A stretch of DNA of 64,000 bases from Chitinophaga eiseniae. Its GTDB lineage: Bacteria > Bacteroidota > Bacteroidia > Chitinophagales > Chitinophagaceae. Below, piece by piece: positions 1 to 9,093 of the stretch. The notes under the pieces were generated by a model. It was not told the origin of the DNA. It saw only the letters and a list, made by a program, of their open reading frames with translations, and searched no databases. The stretch is from the NCBI RefSeq assembly GCF_012641265.1, contig NZ_JABAHZ010000001.1:62001-126000 (forward strand), read 5' to 3'. Made by a program: the position numbers and the translations under genes. Position 1 is the stretch's first letter. Each line of letters starts with the position of its first letter.

Positions 1-1
1 C

Positions 2-499
2 CACATCGATGACCTCTTTCATTATGGAATGCACTTTTGCCAGGAAAAGGAAAGGGTGAAAGACTGCCTGCAGGACCTGTTCCAGGACTTATGGAGCAGC
101 CGCACACACCTGTCGCCCAATGTACTGCATATACGTTATTACCTGCTCAGCAGCCTGCGCAGGCGCCTACTCCGCGCATTACGTAAAGACCGCCGCTACC
201 AGCACCGCGAATCCTGGGAAGCATTCGAATTTGAATATACCCTGCCACAGGAAAACCAGTTGATCATCAATGAAACCATAGAAGAACAAAAACGCCTTCT
301 CCAGAAAGCCCTGTCAGTCCTTACCCGCCGCCAGCGGGAAGCCATCTACCTGCGCTTCTTCCAGAACCTCCGCTACGACGAAGTGGCCGACATCATGTCT
401 ATGCAGGTCGACTCCGTTTATAACACCATCTCCAAAGCCATCGGCCTGCTTAAAAAACAGCTCCCACTGCCGCTCCTGTTGCTGTTATTAGGAAAATAA
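2..499 (+). CDS. ECF-type RNA polymerase sigma factor, 5' end outside the window
   Basis: This is an extracytoplasmic-function sigma-70 factor that directs RNA polymerase to the downstream transport locus. The first ATG in the window is at 29, but the frame stays open to base 2 and the residues before that ATG (HIDDLFHYG) continue the region-2 helix, so the true start lies upstream. Region 2 ends around the DLFQDLW motif. Region 4 is the helix-turn-helix stretch from LTRRQREAIYLRF to YDEVADIM near the C terminus. A FecR anti-sigma gene follows 66 bp downstream, then susC and susD. This order is standard in Bacteroidota, where sigma activity is released when the SusC-like receptor is loaded. 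The target promoter cannot be identified from this window. Confidence 0.93.
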   Translation, partial: HIDDLFHYGMHFCQEKERVKDCLQDLFQDLWSSRTHLSPNVLHIRYYLLSSLRRRLLRALRKDRRYQHRESWEAFEFEYTLPQENQLIINETIEEQKRLLQKALSVLTRRQREAIYLRFFQNLRYDEVADIMSMQVDSVYNTISKAIGLLKKQLPLPLLLLLLGK

Positions 500-565
500 A
501 AAAAAGTTGCTGAAAAGTGATGAGATTTCATCGGCTACCTGCTCTTTAATGGAAAGCAGGTTCCT

Positions 566-1594
566 TTGACAGTCCGTAACTATTTATCATATACAGCCTC
601 TGAGCTGGCCATGGATGAAGACTTCCAGGACTGGGTGTTGCATCCCGGGCAACAAAATTTGTTCTGGGAAACATGGTTGCAGCAACACCCGGAAAAGGAA
701 AGTATTGTCAACGATGCCCGTCAGCTGGTACAGGGTATCCGCTTCCGTGCCTACAGTCTCACCACTGCCGATAAAGAGCAGCTGTGGGAGGCCGTCTGGA
801 ACGGACTGGAAGAAACAGAGCCCACAGCGCCGGCTGCCATCTCCTGGTGGAAATATGCCTGGAAATATGCGGCGGTCCTGCTCCTGGGAATTGCGCTGGG
901 CGCTGCCTGGTGGGGGATACAAGCTGCCCGGCACCGGCAAACGCTCCTTAGCAGCTACACCCGGCTGGGAGAAACGAAAGCCCTGCAACTGCCCGACGGA
1001 TCAACCGTTACCCTCAACGCCGACTCCCGCCTGCTGTACGCCGTTACCGGCGATGCCCGCGAAGTATGGCTCGATGGAGAAGCCTTCTTCCAGGTAAAAC
1101 ATACCACCAACGCACAGCAATTTGTAGTGCACACCTACGATAATCTTAACGTAGAAGTGTTAGGCACGCAGTTTAATGTCAACAGCAAGGGGAAGAACAT
1201 CGTAGTGGTACTGCAGCAGGGAAGTATTTTGCTCAACATCACTGCACCCCGGCAGGGAAAAGCGGCCGCACTGTACCTGCAGCCCGGCGAAATGCTTACC
1301 TACAACAAAGCAGATGGCGACTATTCCAAGAAAAGTGTAGCTGCCAACACCTACACCTCCTGGCATACCGGCCGTCTCACCATGGAAGATTATACACTCC
1401 GTGATGCTGCCGCCTTTATGCAACAGGTATTCGGTAAAAAATTAATTGTATCCGATACAACGCTATACAATGATAAAGTATCAGGCTCAATGCCGATTAT
1501 ATATAACCCTGATACCATGATGACACAACTGGGAAAAGTATTCCGTATGAAATTCAACCAAAGAGGCGATGAAGTCTGGATCCATAAGAAGTAA
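566..1594 (+). CDS. FecR-family anti-sigma factor with DUF4974
   Basis: This is an inner-membrane anti-sigma factor of 342 residues. The cytoplasmic N terminus would hold the ECF sigma factor, a single membrane helix lies at about residues 98-118, the periplasmic FecR domain covers about 130-230 and a DUF4974 module about 270-340. The start used is a TTG at 566. The next in-frame ATG, at 611, would remove part of the conserved N-terminal sigma-binding segment, so TTG is preferred although the start is not certain. It lies between the sigma gene and a susC gene whose product carries an STN domain, so the three form a FecI-FecR-FecA-like surface signalling relay. No catalytic function is expected. 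Confidence 0.9.
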   Translation: MTVRNYLSYTASELAMDEDFQDWVLHPGQQNLFWETWLQQHPEKESIVNDARQLVQGIRFRAYSLTTADKEQLWEAVWNGLEETEPTAPAAISWWKYAWKYAAVLLLGIALGAAWWGIQAARHRQTLLSSYTRLGETKALQLPDGSTVTLNADSRLLYAVTGDAREVWLDGEAFFQVKHTTNAQQFVVHTYDNLNVEVLGTQFNVNSKGKNIVVVLQQGSILLNITAPRQGKAAALYLQPGEMLTYNKADGDYSKKSVAANTYTSWHTGRLTMEDYTLRDAAAFMQQVFGKKLIVSDTTLYNDKVSGSMPIIYNPDTMMTQLGKVFRMKFNQRGDEVWIHKK

Positions 1595-1651
1595 GGATCG
1601 CCGCTTATCAGTATAAGTAGTCTTATTCTTAATCGTTAAAACCTGTTCAAA

Positions 1652-4600
1652 ATGAAAAAAGGTTTACGTGTTTTGCTAATGCAAGCATTGGCCCTGTATT
1701 TCCTGTCCCAAACCGTGTCGGCCGAAACGCTGGCCCCTGAATTCCCGCAGCTCCCCCCGGAAAATGTCAACAACACCGCCCCCGGAGCCGATTTGAAAAT
1801 AGTACTGCACCAGATCGAAGAAAAATTCAGCGTATCTATTGCTTACAAAAGCAACCTGGTGAAAAATAAAAAAGTACAACTGGCAGTGGCCAGCTGTCAG
1901 TCGCCCGAAGAAGCCCTGGATAAGGCCCTGCTGCCCTTTAATCTCCGCTATGAAAAAGTAAGGGATCATTTTTATATGATCAGTGAAAAAGCACCGGCAG
2001 CCACACCTCCAGCCTCCGGCGCGGTACAGCAGCACCCGGTAAAGGGTATCGTGAGAGATGAGAAAGGTAACGCCTTCCCCGGCGCTGTCATCAGGGTAAC
2101 GGGAACGACTATAGGAACGGTATCCAATGCCGATGGCTCCTATTCCATCATGGCCCCGGGTAATGGCAATGATCAGCTGGAAATCACTTTTATCGGGTAT
2201 GAATCCCAGCGTATACCCGTTGGCGGTAGGTCCGCTATTAATATCGTCATGAAAGAAGGCGCGAGCGCGCTCAACGAAATCGTGGTAACCGGCTATACTA
2301 CCCAGAAGAAAAAAGACCTCACCGGATCCGTGGCGGTAGTAAATATCGATAACCTCATTAAGCAGCCCTCCGCCCAGGTAACAGAACAGCTGCAGGGGCA
2401 AGCCTCCGGTGTTACCGTGATAGGCTCCGGGCAACCCGGCGAGGCGCCACAAATCCGCATCCGCGGGGTGAACACTTTTGGCGCCAACTCACCACTATAC
2501 GTGGTCGACGGTGTACCCACCACAGATATTTCCGACCTCAATCCCAATGATGTGGCCAGCCTCCAGGTATTGAAAGATGCCGGCGCAGCGTCTATCTACG
2601 GCGCCCGCGCTTCCAATGGCGTCATCATCATCACCACCCGTCGCGGTAGTGGAAGGGTAAAGGTAGCCTACGATGGCTACTATGGCCGCCAATCTCCCAA
2701 ACACGGGAATGTATGGAATACCCTCAATCCACAGGAACAAGCCAATCTTCGCTGGCTGGCCTACAAAAATTCAGGCGCCGACCCCGGCACGGATCAATAC
2801 GGCCACGGCGCTACGCCGGTGATCCCGGATTATATATTGCCCTCCGGCAAAATGGAAGGAGATCCGGCAGTAGATCCCTCTAAATATTATCTGAACCCCG
2901 ACTATACCGACCTCACCGACTATGGTAACTTTTACCAGATTGCAAAAGCCAACAAAGCAGGTACCGACTGGTACCACGAGGTTTTCCGCCCGGCGCCCAT
3001 CACCAGCCATAACATTGCCGTGAGCGGTGGCGGCGATAAAGGCAACTATCTCTTCTCCCTTAATTATTTTAATCAGCAAGGTACTTTGATCAATACCTAC
3101 CTGAAGAGATATACGGTACGTTCCAATACCCAGTATAATGTTAGCGATCATATCAGGATAGGAGAAAACCTCGCCTTCGCCATGTCTGAAAACCCTTCTG
3201 TGGAGGTCAACTCCGCCGATGCCGCTATTGGTCACGCTATGCGCGAACAAAGCATTATACCGGTATACGATATCAAAGGCAACTATGCCGGTTCTGCCGG
3301 CGACGCCCTGGGCGATGCATTCAACCCCGTAGCTATGCAGGCCCGCACCCGCAACAACAAAGGGTTTAACAGCCGCCTATTCGGGAATGTATATGGAGAA
3401 GTAGACTTCCTGAAGTACCTCACCTTCCGCACCAGCTTCGGGGGAGAAGTGTCTTCCGGCTGGTCGCATTCCTTTACCTATCCGCAATATGAGAACAAGG
3501 AAAACAGTACCAGCAACTCCTATACGGAAGGATCTACCAATGCGCATTCCTGGACCTGGACCAACACACTGACCTATCACCAGACGTTTCATAATACCCA
3601 CGACCTGAAAGTCATTGCCGGCACAGAAGCCTTCGACAGCCGCAATCGCAGCGTAGGCGGTACTACCAAAGACTACTTTACCTTTGCACCTTATTTCCCT
3701 GATCTGACTACCGGTACCGGCGTGCAAACGAACTACAGCACCCGGCAGGAGGAAGGCCTTTTTTCCCTGCTGGCCAGAGTAGATTATGCCTATAGAGATA
3801 AATACCTGCTGAGTGCCACCGTTCGCCGCGATGGCTCCTCCAAGTTCCTGAATAACCCCTGGGGTACTTTCCCCGCTATATCAGCAGGATGGCGCATCTC
3901 GCAGGAAGAGTTCATGAAACCGGTCACCTGGATCAGCGATTTGAAACTTCGGGGCGGATGGGGGATCATGGGGAACCAGCTCAATCTCGGTGTCAACAAC
4001 GGCTATTTCCTCTATGGCGGTAAACGCAGTTCTTCCTATTATGACCTGGCCGGCGTCAACAATGGACTCACAGCCGGTTTTGCCGGTAACCAGATCGGTA
4101 ACCCGGATGCAAAATGGGAGAGTGATATCAACGCCAACGTAGGGATAGATGCCAGCTTGTTTAACGGGCAATTTGATTTTTCGATAGATTATTATCGCAA
4201 AGACATCAAAGACCTCTTATATAACCCCGAATTGCCAGGACTGGCGGGTACTTCGGCACAGCCCTTTGTTAACATTGCCCGCATGAAAAATGAAGGTGTC
4301 GACCTGTCGGTAGGCTGGCATAAAACCATCAATAAAAAATTACAGTTCAATGTAACCGGTACTTTCACCACTTATAAGAATAAAATCAGCAAGATCGCCG
4401 ATGGCGTTGATTATTTCGATAGTGATGGCCGCCGTTTCGATGGTAGCAATATTATCCGCAATGCCGTCGGTCAACCGGTATCTTCTTTTTTCGGATATAA
4501 AATAGTAGGCTTCTGGAATGAACAGGCGGAGTTAACAGCTGCGGATGAACAAGCGCGGAAAGCCACCAGCGATCCCCAGGCTACCTACCAGGAAGGAGAG

Positions 4601-5188
4601 GGGCTGGGCCGCTTCCGCTACGCTGATGTAAATGGCGATGGTATCATCACTCCCGATGACCGTACCTTCCTCGGCAATCCCAATCCCGATTTCTCCTATG
4701 GTATCAATATCGGCGTAGTGTACAAAGGATTCGACTTCAGCATGTTCTTCTTTGGAACACATGGCAACCAGATATGGAATAACGTACGATGGTGGCGTGA
4801 TTTCTATCCCTCTTTTGAAAGCGCCAAAAGCAAAACAGCCCTGTACGATTCCTGGCGCCCCGACCACCACAATGCTACGGCGCCCATACAGGAAAGAGAC
4901 GGATCTACCAGTACCCAAAATGTTCCCAACTCTTATATGGTGGAAAACGGCGCTTACCTGCGCTGTAAGAATATGCAGCTGGGATACACGCTGCCGGCAG
5001 GTATGCTCACCCGTCTGCATGTAGAAAAACTGCGGGTATATGTACAGGCAGCCAACCTGTTTACCATCACAAAATATTCGGGACTGGATCCTGAAATCGG
5101 TGGTAGCAACATCACCGACTTTGGTGTAGATGAAGGCGCTTATCCCAACCAGCGCCAGTTTCTCATTGGCGTGAACCTGGGATTCTAA
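1652..5188 (+). CDS. SusC/RagA-family TonB-linked outer membrane transporter with STN domain
   Basis: This is a TonB-dependent outer membrane transporter of 1178 residues that imports a ligand delivered by the SusD partner. In order it has a signal peptide (about 1-24), an STN domain (about 46-111) for signalling to FecR, a carboxypeptidase-regulatory-like beta domain (about 129-200), a plug domain (about 210-330, containing EIVVTGYTTQKKK, typical of SusC plugs) and a beta-barrel ending in the aromatic GVNLGF. The STN domain together with the upstream sigma/FecR pair indicates ligand-dependent autoregulation. susD starts 20 bp later. No glycoside hydrolase, sulfatase or peptidase lies beside the pair, so the substrate (glycan, peptide or other) cannot be read from context. 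Confidence 0.96.
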   Translation: MKKGLRVLLMQALALYFLSQTVSAETLAPEFPQLPPENVNNTAPGADLKIVLHQIEEKFSVSIAYKSNLVKNKKVQLAVASCQSPEEALDKALLPFNLRYEKVRDHFYMISEKAPAATPPASGAVQQHPVKGIVRDEKGNAFPGAVIRVTGTTIGTVSNADGSYSIMAPGNGNDQLEITFIGYESQRIPVGGRSAINIVMKEGASALNEIVVTGYTTQKKKDLTGSVAVVNIDNLIKQPSAQVTEQLQGQASGVTVIGSGQPGEAPQIRIRGVNTFGANSPLYVVDGVPTTDISDLNPNDVASLQVLKDAGAASIYGARASNGVIIITTRRGSGRVKVAYDGYYGRQSPKHGNVWNTLNPQEQANLRWLAYKNSGADPGTDQYGHGATPVIPDYILPSGKMEGDPAVDPSKYYLNPDYTDLTDYGNFYQIAKANKAGTDWYHEVFRPAPITSHNIAVSGGGDKGNYLFSLNYFNQQGTLINTYLKRYTVRSNTQYNVSDHIRIGENLAFAMSENPSVEVNSADAAIGHAMREQSIIPVYDIKGNYAGSAGDALGDAFNPVAMQARTRNNKGFNSRLFGNVYGEVDFLKYLTFRTSFGGEVSSGWSHSFTYPQYENKENSTSNSYTEGSTNAHSWTWTNTLTYHQTFHNTHDLKVIAGTEAFDSRNRSVGGTTKDYFTFAPYFPDLTTGTGVQTNYSTRQEEGLFSLLARVDYAYRDKYLLSATVRRDGSSKFLNNPWGTFPAISAGWRISQEEFMKPVTWISDLKLRGGWGIMGNQLNLGVNNGYFLYGGKRSSSYYDLAGVNNGLTAGFAGNQIGNPDAKWESDINANVGIDASLFNGQFDFSIDYYRKDIKDLLYNPELPGLAGTSAQPFVNIARMKNEGVDLSVGWHKTINKKLQFNVTGTFTTYKNKISKIADGVDYFDSDGRRFDGSNIIRNAVGQPVSSFFGYKIVGFWNEQAELTAADEQARKATSDPQATYQEGEGLGRFRYADVNGDGIITPDDRTFLGNPNPDFSYGINIGVVYKGFDFSMFFFGTHGNQIWNNVRWWRDFYPSFESAKSKTALYDSWRPDHHNATAPIQERDGSTSTQNVPNSYMVENGAYLRCKNMQLGYTLPAGMLTRLHVEKLRVYVQAANLFTITKYSGLDPEIGGSNITDFGVDEGAYPNQRQFLIGVNLGF

Positions 5189-5208
5189 ACATTGCTCATT
5201 TAAAAAGT

Positions 5209-7023
5209 ATGATCATGAAATCATTTTATCATATACTACTGGGCGCTGCTGCGGTTACCCTCCTGGCGCCGGGATGCAGCAAAAGCTTCCTGCAACGCAC
5301 GCCGCAATCTTCCCTGGAAGAAGCTGCCCTTACCAATAAAAAAGGCGTAAATACCCTGCTGATAGGCGCCTACGGCGCGCTCGACGGACAGGATTTTAAA
5401 GATGGCGATATGGTCAACCTCTCGGGGGGCAGCGGCTATGCGGTATCGCCCGACAACTGGATCTATGGCAGCATATGCGGTGGTGATGCCCATAAAGGCA
5501 GCGATCCCGGTGATGCTTCTGCCGTACTGCAGATTGCTACCTTCGTAGGCAATGCTACCAACGGTTTCTTTAACGATAAATGGCGGGTAGACTATGAAGG
5601 CGTACGTCGCTGCAACTTCGTGCTGCATGTGCTTAACAACGTAACCGACATGACCGCCGATGAAAAGAAAGAGCTGGCAGCGGAAGCCCGCTTTCTACGC
5701 GGACATTTTTATTCTGACCTGAAGAAAATGTTTGATCATGTACCCTGGGTAGATGAAAACTCCGCCAGCTATTCCCAGCTGCATGTAGATGACTACAAGG
5801 TGCCCAACGATAAAGACATCTGGCCCATGATTGAAGCCGACTTCAAATTTGCCGCCGATAATCTCAACGAAATACAGGATGTGATAGGGCGTGCCAACAG
5901 CTGGGCCGCTAAAGCCTACCTGGCCAAAACCTATCTCTATGAGAAAAAATATGCAGATGCCCTGCCTGTTTTTGAAGATGTGATTGCCAATGGCGTAACG
6001 GCCAAAGGAAGGAAGTTTGCGCTGGTGACAAAGTTTCACGACAACTTCGATGCTTTCACCGAAAATAACAGTGAAGCCGTTTTTTCGATCCAATACAGCG
6101 CTAACGATGGCTCCGGGGGTACAGGTAACGCTAACCAGGGAGAGATGCTGAATTACCCTTATAACGGTCCTTTTAGCTGTTGTGGTTTTTATCAGCCCTC
6201 ACAAGACCTGGTCAACTCCTTCCGCACAGACCCGAATGGTTTGCCCTACCTGGATGATTTTAATCAGCACCCGGTGAAAAATGATATGGCCATTGGAAGC
6301 AATGAGCCCTTTACACCGGATGCCGGAAACCTGGATCCACGGCTCGACTGGACCGTAGGTCGCCGGGGTATTCCCTTCCTGGACTGGGGCAATCATCCGG
6401 GTAATGACTGGGTACGTAACCAGCAGTCTGCCGGTCCTTATGCCGCCATCAAGAATGTATATATGCAGGCTACCCAGGATAAATACTATGATGGCAACGG
6501 TTGGGCCCCGGGAAATGCCATCAACTATGTGCTCATCCGCCTGTCAGATGTATTACTGATGGCGGCAGAGTGCCAGGCCATGGCTGGTAGCCTCGACATC
6601 GCACAGGATCATGTAAATGCAGTGAGAGAAAGAGCTGCCAACCCCGTAGGATGGGTGAAAACGTATATCGATCCGGATCATCCGCTGGCCGGGTATACCA
6701 ACACGCCGGCAGCCAATTATAAAATCGGCGCCTGGCCGGCCGGTAAATTCAGCGCAGGCGGACAAGCCTGGGCCTTGAAGGCGATACGATTTGAACGCAA
6801 GCTGGAACTGGCCATGGAAGGACATCGTTACTTCGATCTGGTGCGCTGGGGCATTGCGCAAACAGAGCTCACCCGCTATTTTACGTATGAGAAGACGATC
6901 ACGACAGACATTGCTACCGGTAGCTTCGCTCCTAAAAATGTGAGATATCCGATTCCGCAAAGACAGATAGACCTGAGCGTAAAAGGCGGTAGTCCCACAC
7001 TAAAACAAAATGATGGTTATTAG
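5209..7023 (+). CDS. RagB/SusD-family nutrient-binding outer membrane lipoprotein
   Basis: This is a surface lipoprotein of 604 residues that forms the lid of the SusC transporter and captures its ligand. The N terminus is a lipoprotein signal peptide with the lipobox LAPGC, and Cys23 would be lipidated. The middle has the TPR-like helices of SusD (AEARFLRGHFYSDL, SWAAKAYLAKTYLYE), and the C terminus has the family signature RFERKLELAMEGHRYFDLVRWG. Two starts are possible, ATG 5209 and ATG 5215, and they differ by two residues. It follows susC by 20 bp and is surely cotranscribed. Its stop overlaps the 3' end of the convergent phyH-like gene by 4 bp. Confidence 0.96.
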   Translation: MIMKSFYHILLGAAAVTLLAPGCSKSFLQRTPQSSLEEAALTNKKGVNTLLIGAYGALDGQDFKDGDMVNLSGGSGYAVSPDNWIYGSICGGDAHKGSDPGDASAVLQIATFVGNATNGFFNDKWRVDYEGVRRCNFVLHVLNNVTDMTADEKKELAAEARFLRGHFYSDLKKMFDHVPWVDENSASYSQLHVDDYKVPNDKDIWPMIEADFKFAADNLNEIQDVIGRANSWAAKAYLAKTYLYEKKYADALPVFEDVIANGVTAKGRKFALVTKFHDNFDAFTENNSEAVFSIQYSANDGSGGTGNANQGEMLNYPYNGPFSCCGFYQPSQDLVNSFRTDPNGLPYLDDFNQHPVKNDMAIGSNEPFTPDAGNLDPRLDWTVGRRGIPFLDWGNHPGNDWVRNQQSAGPYAAIKNVYMQATQDKYYDGNGWAPGNAINYVLIRLSDVLLMAAECQAMAGSLDIAQDHVNAVRERAANPVGWVKTYIDPDHPLAGYTNTPAANYKIGAWPAGKFSAGGQAWALKAIRFERKLELAMEGHRYFDLVRWGIAQTELTRYFTYEKTITTDIATGSFAPKNVRYPIPQRQIDLSVKGGSPTLKQNDGY

Positions 7024-7748
7024 GCCGGCCGTTCTGCCCATTGTAGCCCACCGGCCAGGGTACGGTTGCTGAATTCAAGATGGATCACCCGCCGGTTATG
7101 TCCATTGCTGCTGCGCCCGGAGGCATGCATCAACAAAGGACGCATAATCATCACACCCCCTTTTTTAACGGCGCAACAGACCTCCGGCGTTGCGCCGAAA
7201 TCTATGCTATCTGCCCGGTATATCCCCTTGCGGTGTGTGCCGGGCAGTACTTTTAAAGCCCCATTCTGTTCATCGGTATCATCGAGGTGGATACGTATCG
7301 TATAATTACTTTCCAGGACGTCGACGGGAGGTTGAACAGCATACTGGTCCTGCTTCACAGACCAACGCTCATACCCCGGCGCCGGCAGTTTTTCTGCCAC
7401 GGAAATGGTTAAATCCTGGTGCCAGGCTACTAACCAATTCGACTCACCGGGCTTATCGAAGTAAATAGATTTTACCAGGAAATAATCTTCGCCAAACAAT
7501 TGCCGCACGATCTGTTGCAACGCAGGAGAGAATACCTGCGCCGCTATGGCCGGCACTTCCTGTAAAAAGCTACGGATGGCAAACAGGTCGGCGGTCTTCC
7601 TGAAATTGGGACCCACCTGATCGGCGCCGGCAATATTTGTCAGCATAGCATCAACAGCAGCAGCAGAAAATACGTCCGGTATAATTGTAAACCCGGCTGT
7701 GTTCAGCCCCGTGGCATAAGAGGAAAGGTGGTGATCTTGCATGTACAT
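7020..7748 (-). CDS. Phytanoyl-CoA dioxygenase (PhyH) family protein
   Basis: This is a predicted non-haem Fe(II)/2-oxoglutarate-dependent oxygenase of 242 residues. The iron facial triad is visible as His110 and Asp112 in WHQD and His208 in MHAS, and Arg219/Arg220 (NRR) fit the 2-oxoglutarate carboxylate contact. The family hydroxylates lipids, amino acids or secondary metabolites, and the substrate here is unknown. Its ATG shares one base with the stop of the upstream DoxX-like gene (TAATG), so the two are translationally coupled and likely act on one process. An alternative ATG two codons downstream is possible. Confidence 0.86.
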   Translation of the reverse strand: MYMQDHHLSSYATGLNTAGFTIIPDVFSAAAVDAMLTNIAGADQVGPNFRKTADLFAIRSFLQEVPAIAAQVFSPALQQIVRQLFGEDYFLVKSIYFDKPGESNWLVAWHQDLTISVAEKLPAPGYERWSVKQDQYAVQPPVDVLESNYTIRIHLDDTDEQNGALKVLPGTHRKGIYRADSIDFGATPEVCCAVKKGGVMIMRPLLMHASGRSSNGHNRRVIHLEFSNRTLAGGLQWAERPA

Positions 7749-9007
7749 TACCAGTTAAATGGATATTCGTTGACCCAGTGAAAACCACGGCTGATCAGCG
7801 GCATGGCATTCAAATCCTGTTGCTTCAGGGTTATATGCAGGCTATCCCCGTTTACTTTACCCTCCAGGGTAAGCAGCCCCTGGGCCAGCTGGTCGCCGAT
7901 TTGTAAATATACCGTATCACGGTCACCCCAGAAAGATAAAGTATGATGTGCCGTATCCGTTTTCATGTTGTAATATTCCTTGCTGTTGTCTTTTTTGCGG
8001 GCTACCAGGAGGTTAAACTCGTCAAGGTATATTTTCTGCCATTCCCGGAACTGGGTAAGTTGCGTATTAGTAATATCGGGCGTAGCGGTAAAGGACTGCA
8101 CCTCATAAATACCATAATAGCGTGGTTTGGGGGAATGTGGGTCCGTGGCCACCATTCCCCGGCTGCATAATACCAGCAAAGTAATAACTATTGCATACTT
8201 CGCAATCCTGAAAGTAATATGCTTCCACCTGGTCCGGAACGTTGGTTGCCAGCCATTATAGGGCTCCGTCGGTTTATTCAGCAGGAAGAAATCAACCAAT
8301 CTTTTTATATCAGGCAACGCGATAAACAATGCGATGAAAAACAGGTGTGCAGAAAATAATTTTACCGGGATATCATAACAAAAATTCATCGCCACCACAT
8401 TGATCATCACTCCCATACTCACTAATGCGCCCAGCAGCCGGGTACGGCCGAAGAAGAGCAATAGTCCGCCGATACACTCAGCCGCGCCGGTAAACAGGTT
8501 GTAGCCGGCGGAATATCCCATATACGACCAGGCCAGTTTCATGGGCGACATATCTCCCAAACGCTCATCCAGCGATGTAAGTAACGGGAAAGGAAACTGT
8601 GTTTTGAATACTTTGGCTAGGCCATAGCTGATCATCGTAACGGCCAGGAAGTATCGCAACAATACCAGCAGCCAGTACAACAGCCGGTTGTAACCGGCCC
8701 GCCGCCGATCAGCCAGCGACCAGCCAATACAAACCAGTAAGGAGAACAGTACCATACAAAACAACTGCAGGTAGTTGAAGGTAGTATCGCCACTGCCATT
8801 GGGCCAGGCGGTAATAGCAAAGTCTGGTCTGATCAGCCATTTACCTGCCCAGGTCACAGGAACATTCCAGAGATATGCCGGCATACCAAAGTTGCAGGCG
8901 ATATATAAGAGAAAATAAACGGTGAAAAAACGGAACGCAATTTTCCGGGAAAGAGGCCATTGTTCATTAATAGTAGTGCGGGTATCCATGATGGGATTTT
9001 GATCCAT
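7748..9007 (-). CDS. DoxX-like polytopic membrane protein with C-terminal soluble domain
   Basis: This is a 419-residue integral membrane protein with about seven hydrophobic segments (roughly 24-41, 77-97, 108-131, 168-187, 190-207, 216-232 and 268-284), followed by a soluble tail of about 130 residues. The central helices, with GLAKVFK and the G-rich FTGAAECIGGLLLFFGR, resemble DoxX/SURF4-type four-helix domains. I do not recognise the tail. DoxX-like proteins are linked to respiratory or redox chemistry, but the reaction here is unknown. A second in-frame ATG at residue 7 is possible. It is coupled to the PhyH gene by a TAATG junction. The DoxX assignment is by pattern only. Confidence 0.68.
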   Translation of the reverse strand: MDQNPIMDTRTTINEQWPLSRKIAFRFFTVYFLLYIACNFGMPAYLWNVPVTWAGKWLIRPDFAITAWPNGSGDTTFNYLQLFCMVLFSLLVCIGWSLADRRRAGYNRLLYWLLVLLRYFLAVTMISYGLAKVFKTQFPFPLLTSLDERLGDMSPMKLAWSYMGYSAGYNLFTGAAECIGGLLLFFGRTRLLGALVSMGVMINVVAMNFCYDIPVKLFSAHLFFIALFIALPDIKRLVDFFLLNKPTEPYNGWQPTFRTRWKHITFRIAKYAIVITLLVLCSRGMVATDPHSPKPRYYGIYEVQSFTATPDITNTQLTQFREWQKIYLDEFNLLVARKKDNSKEYYNMKTDTAHHTLSFWGDRDTVYLQIGDQLAQGLLTLEGKVNGDSLHITLKQQDLNAMPLISRGFHWVNEYPFNW

Positions 9008-9056
9008 GCGAATTAATCAAAATTTCCGTCACCTACCATGCCTTTAAGATATTTTT

Positions 9057-9090
9057 AACGAGGTAGATAAGACGGCTTATCTACCCCGTT
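9057..9090 (-). terminator. Hairpin downstream of the PKD gene
   Basis: A perfect 10-bp stem (GGTAGATAAG / CTTATCTACC, loop ACGG, 9062-9085) is extended by a further 4-bp AACG/CGTT pair. It sits between the 3' end of the PKD gene and the DoxX-like gene. There is no clear U-tract on the minus strand, so it could be a 3'-end stabilising hairpin rather than an intrinsic terminator. Confidence 0.5.
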
Positions 9091-9093
9091 TAA

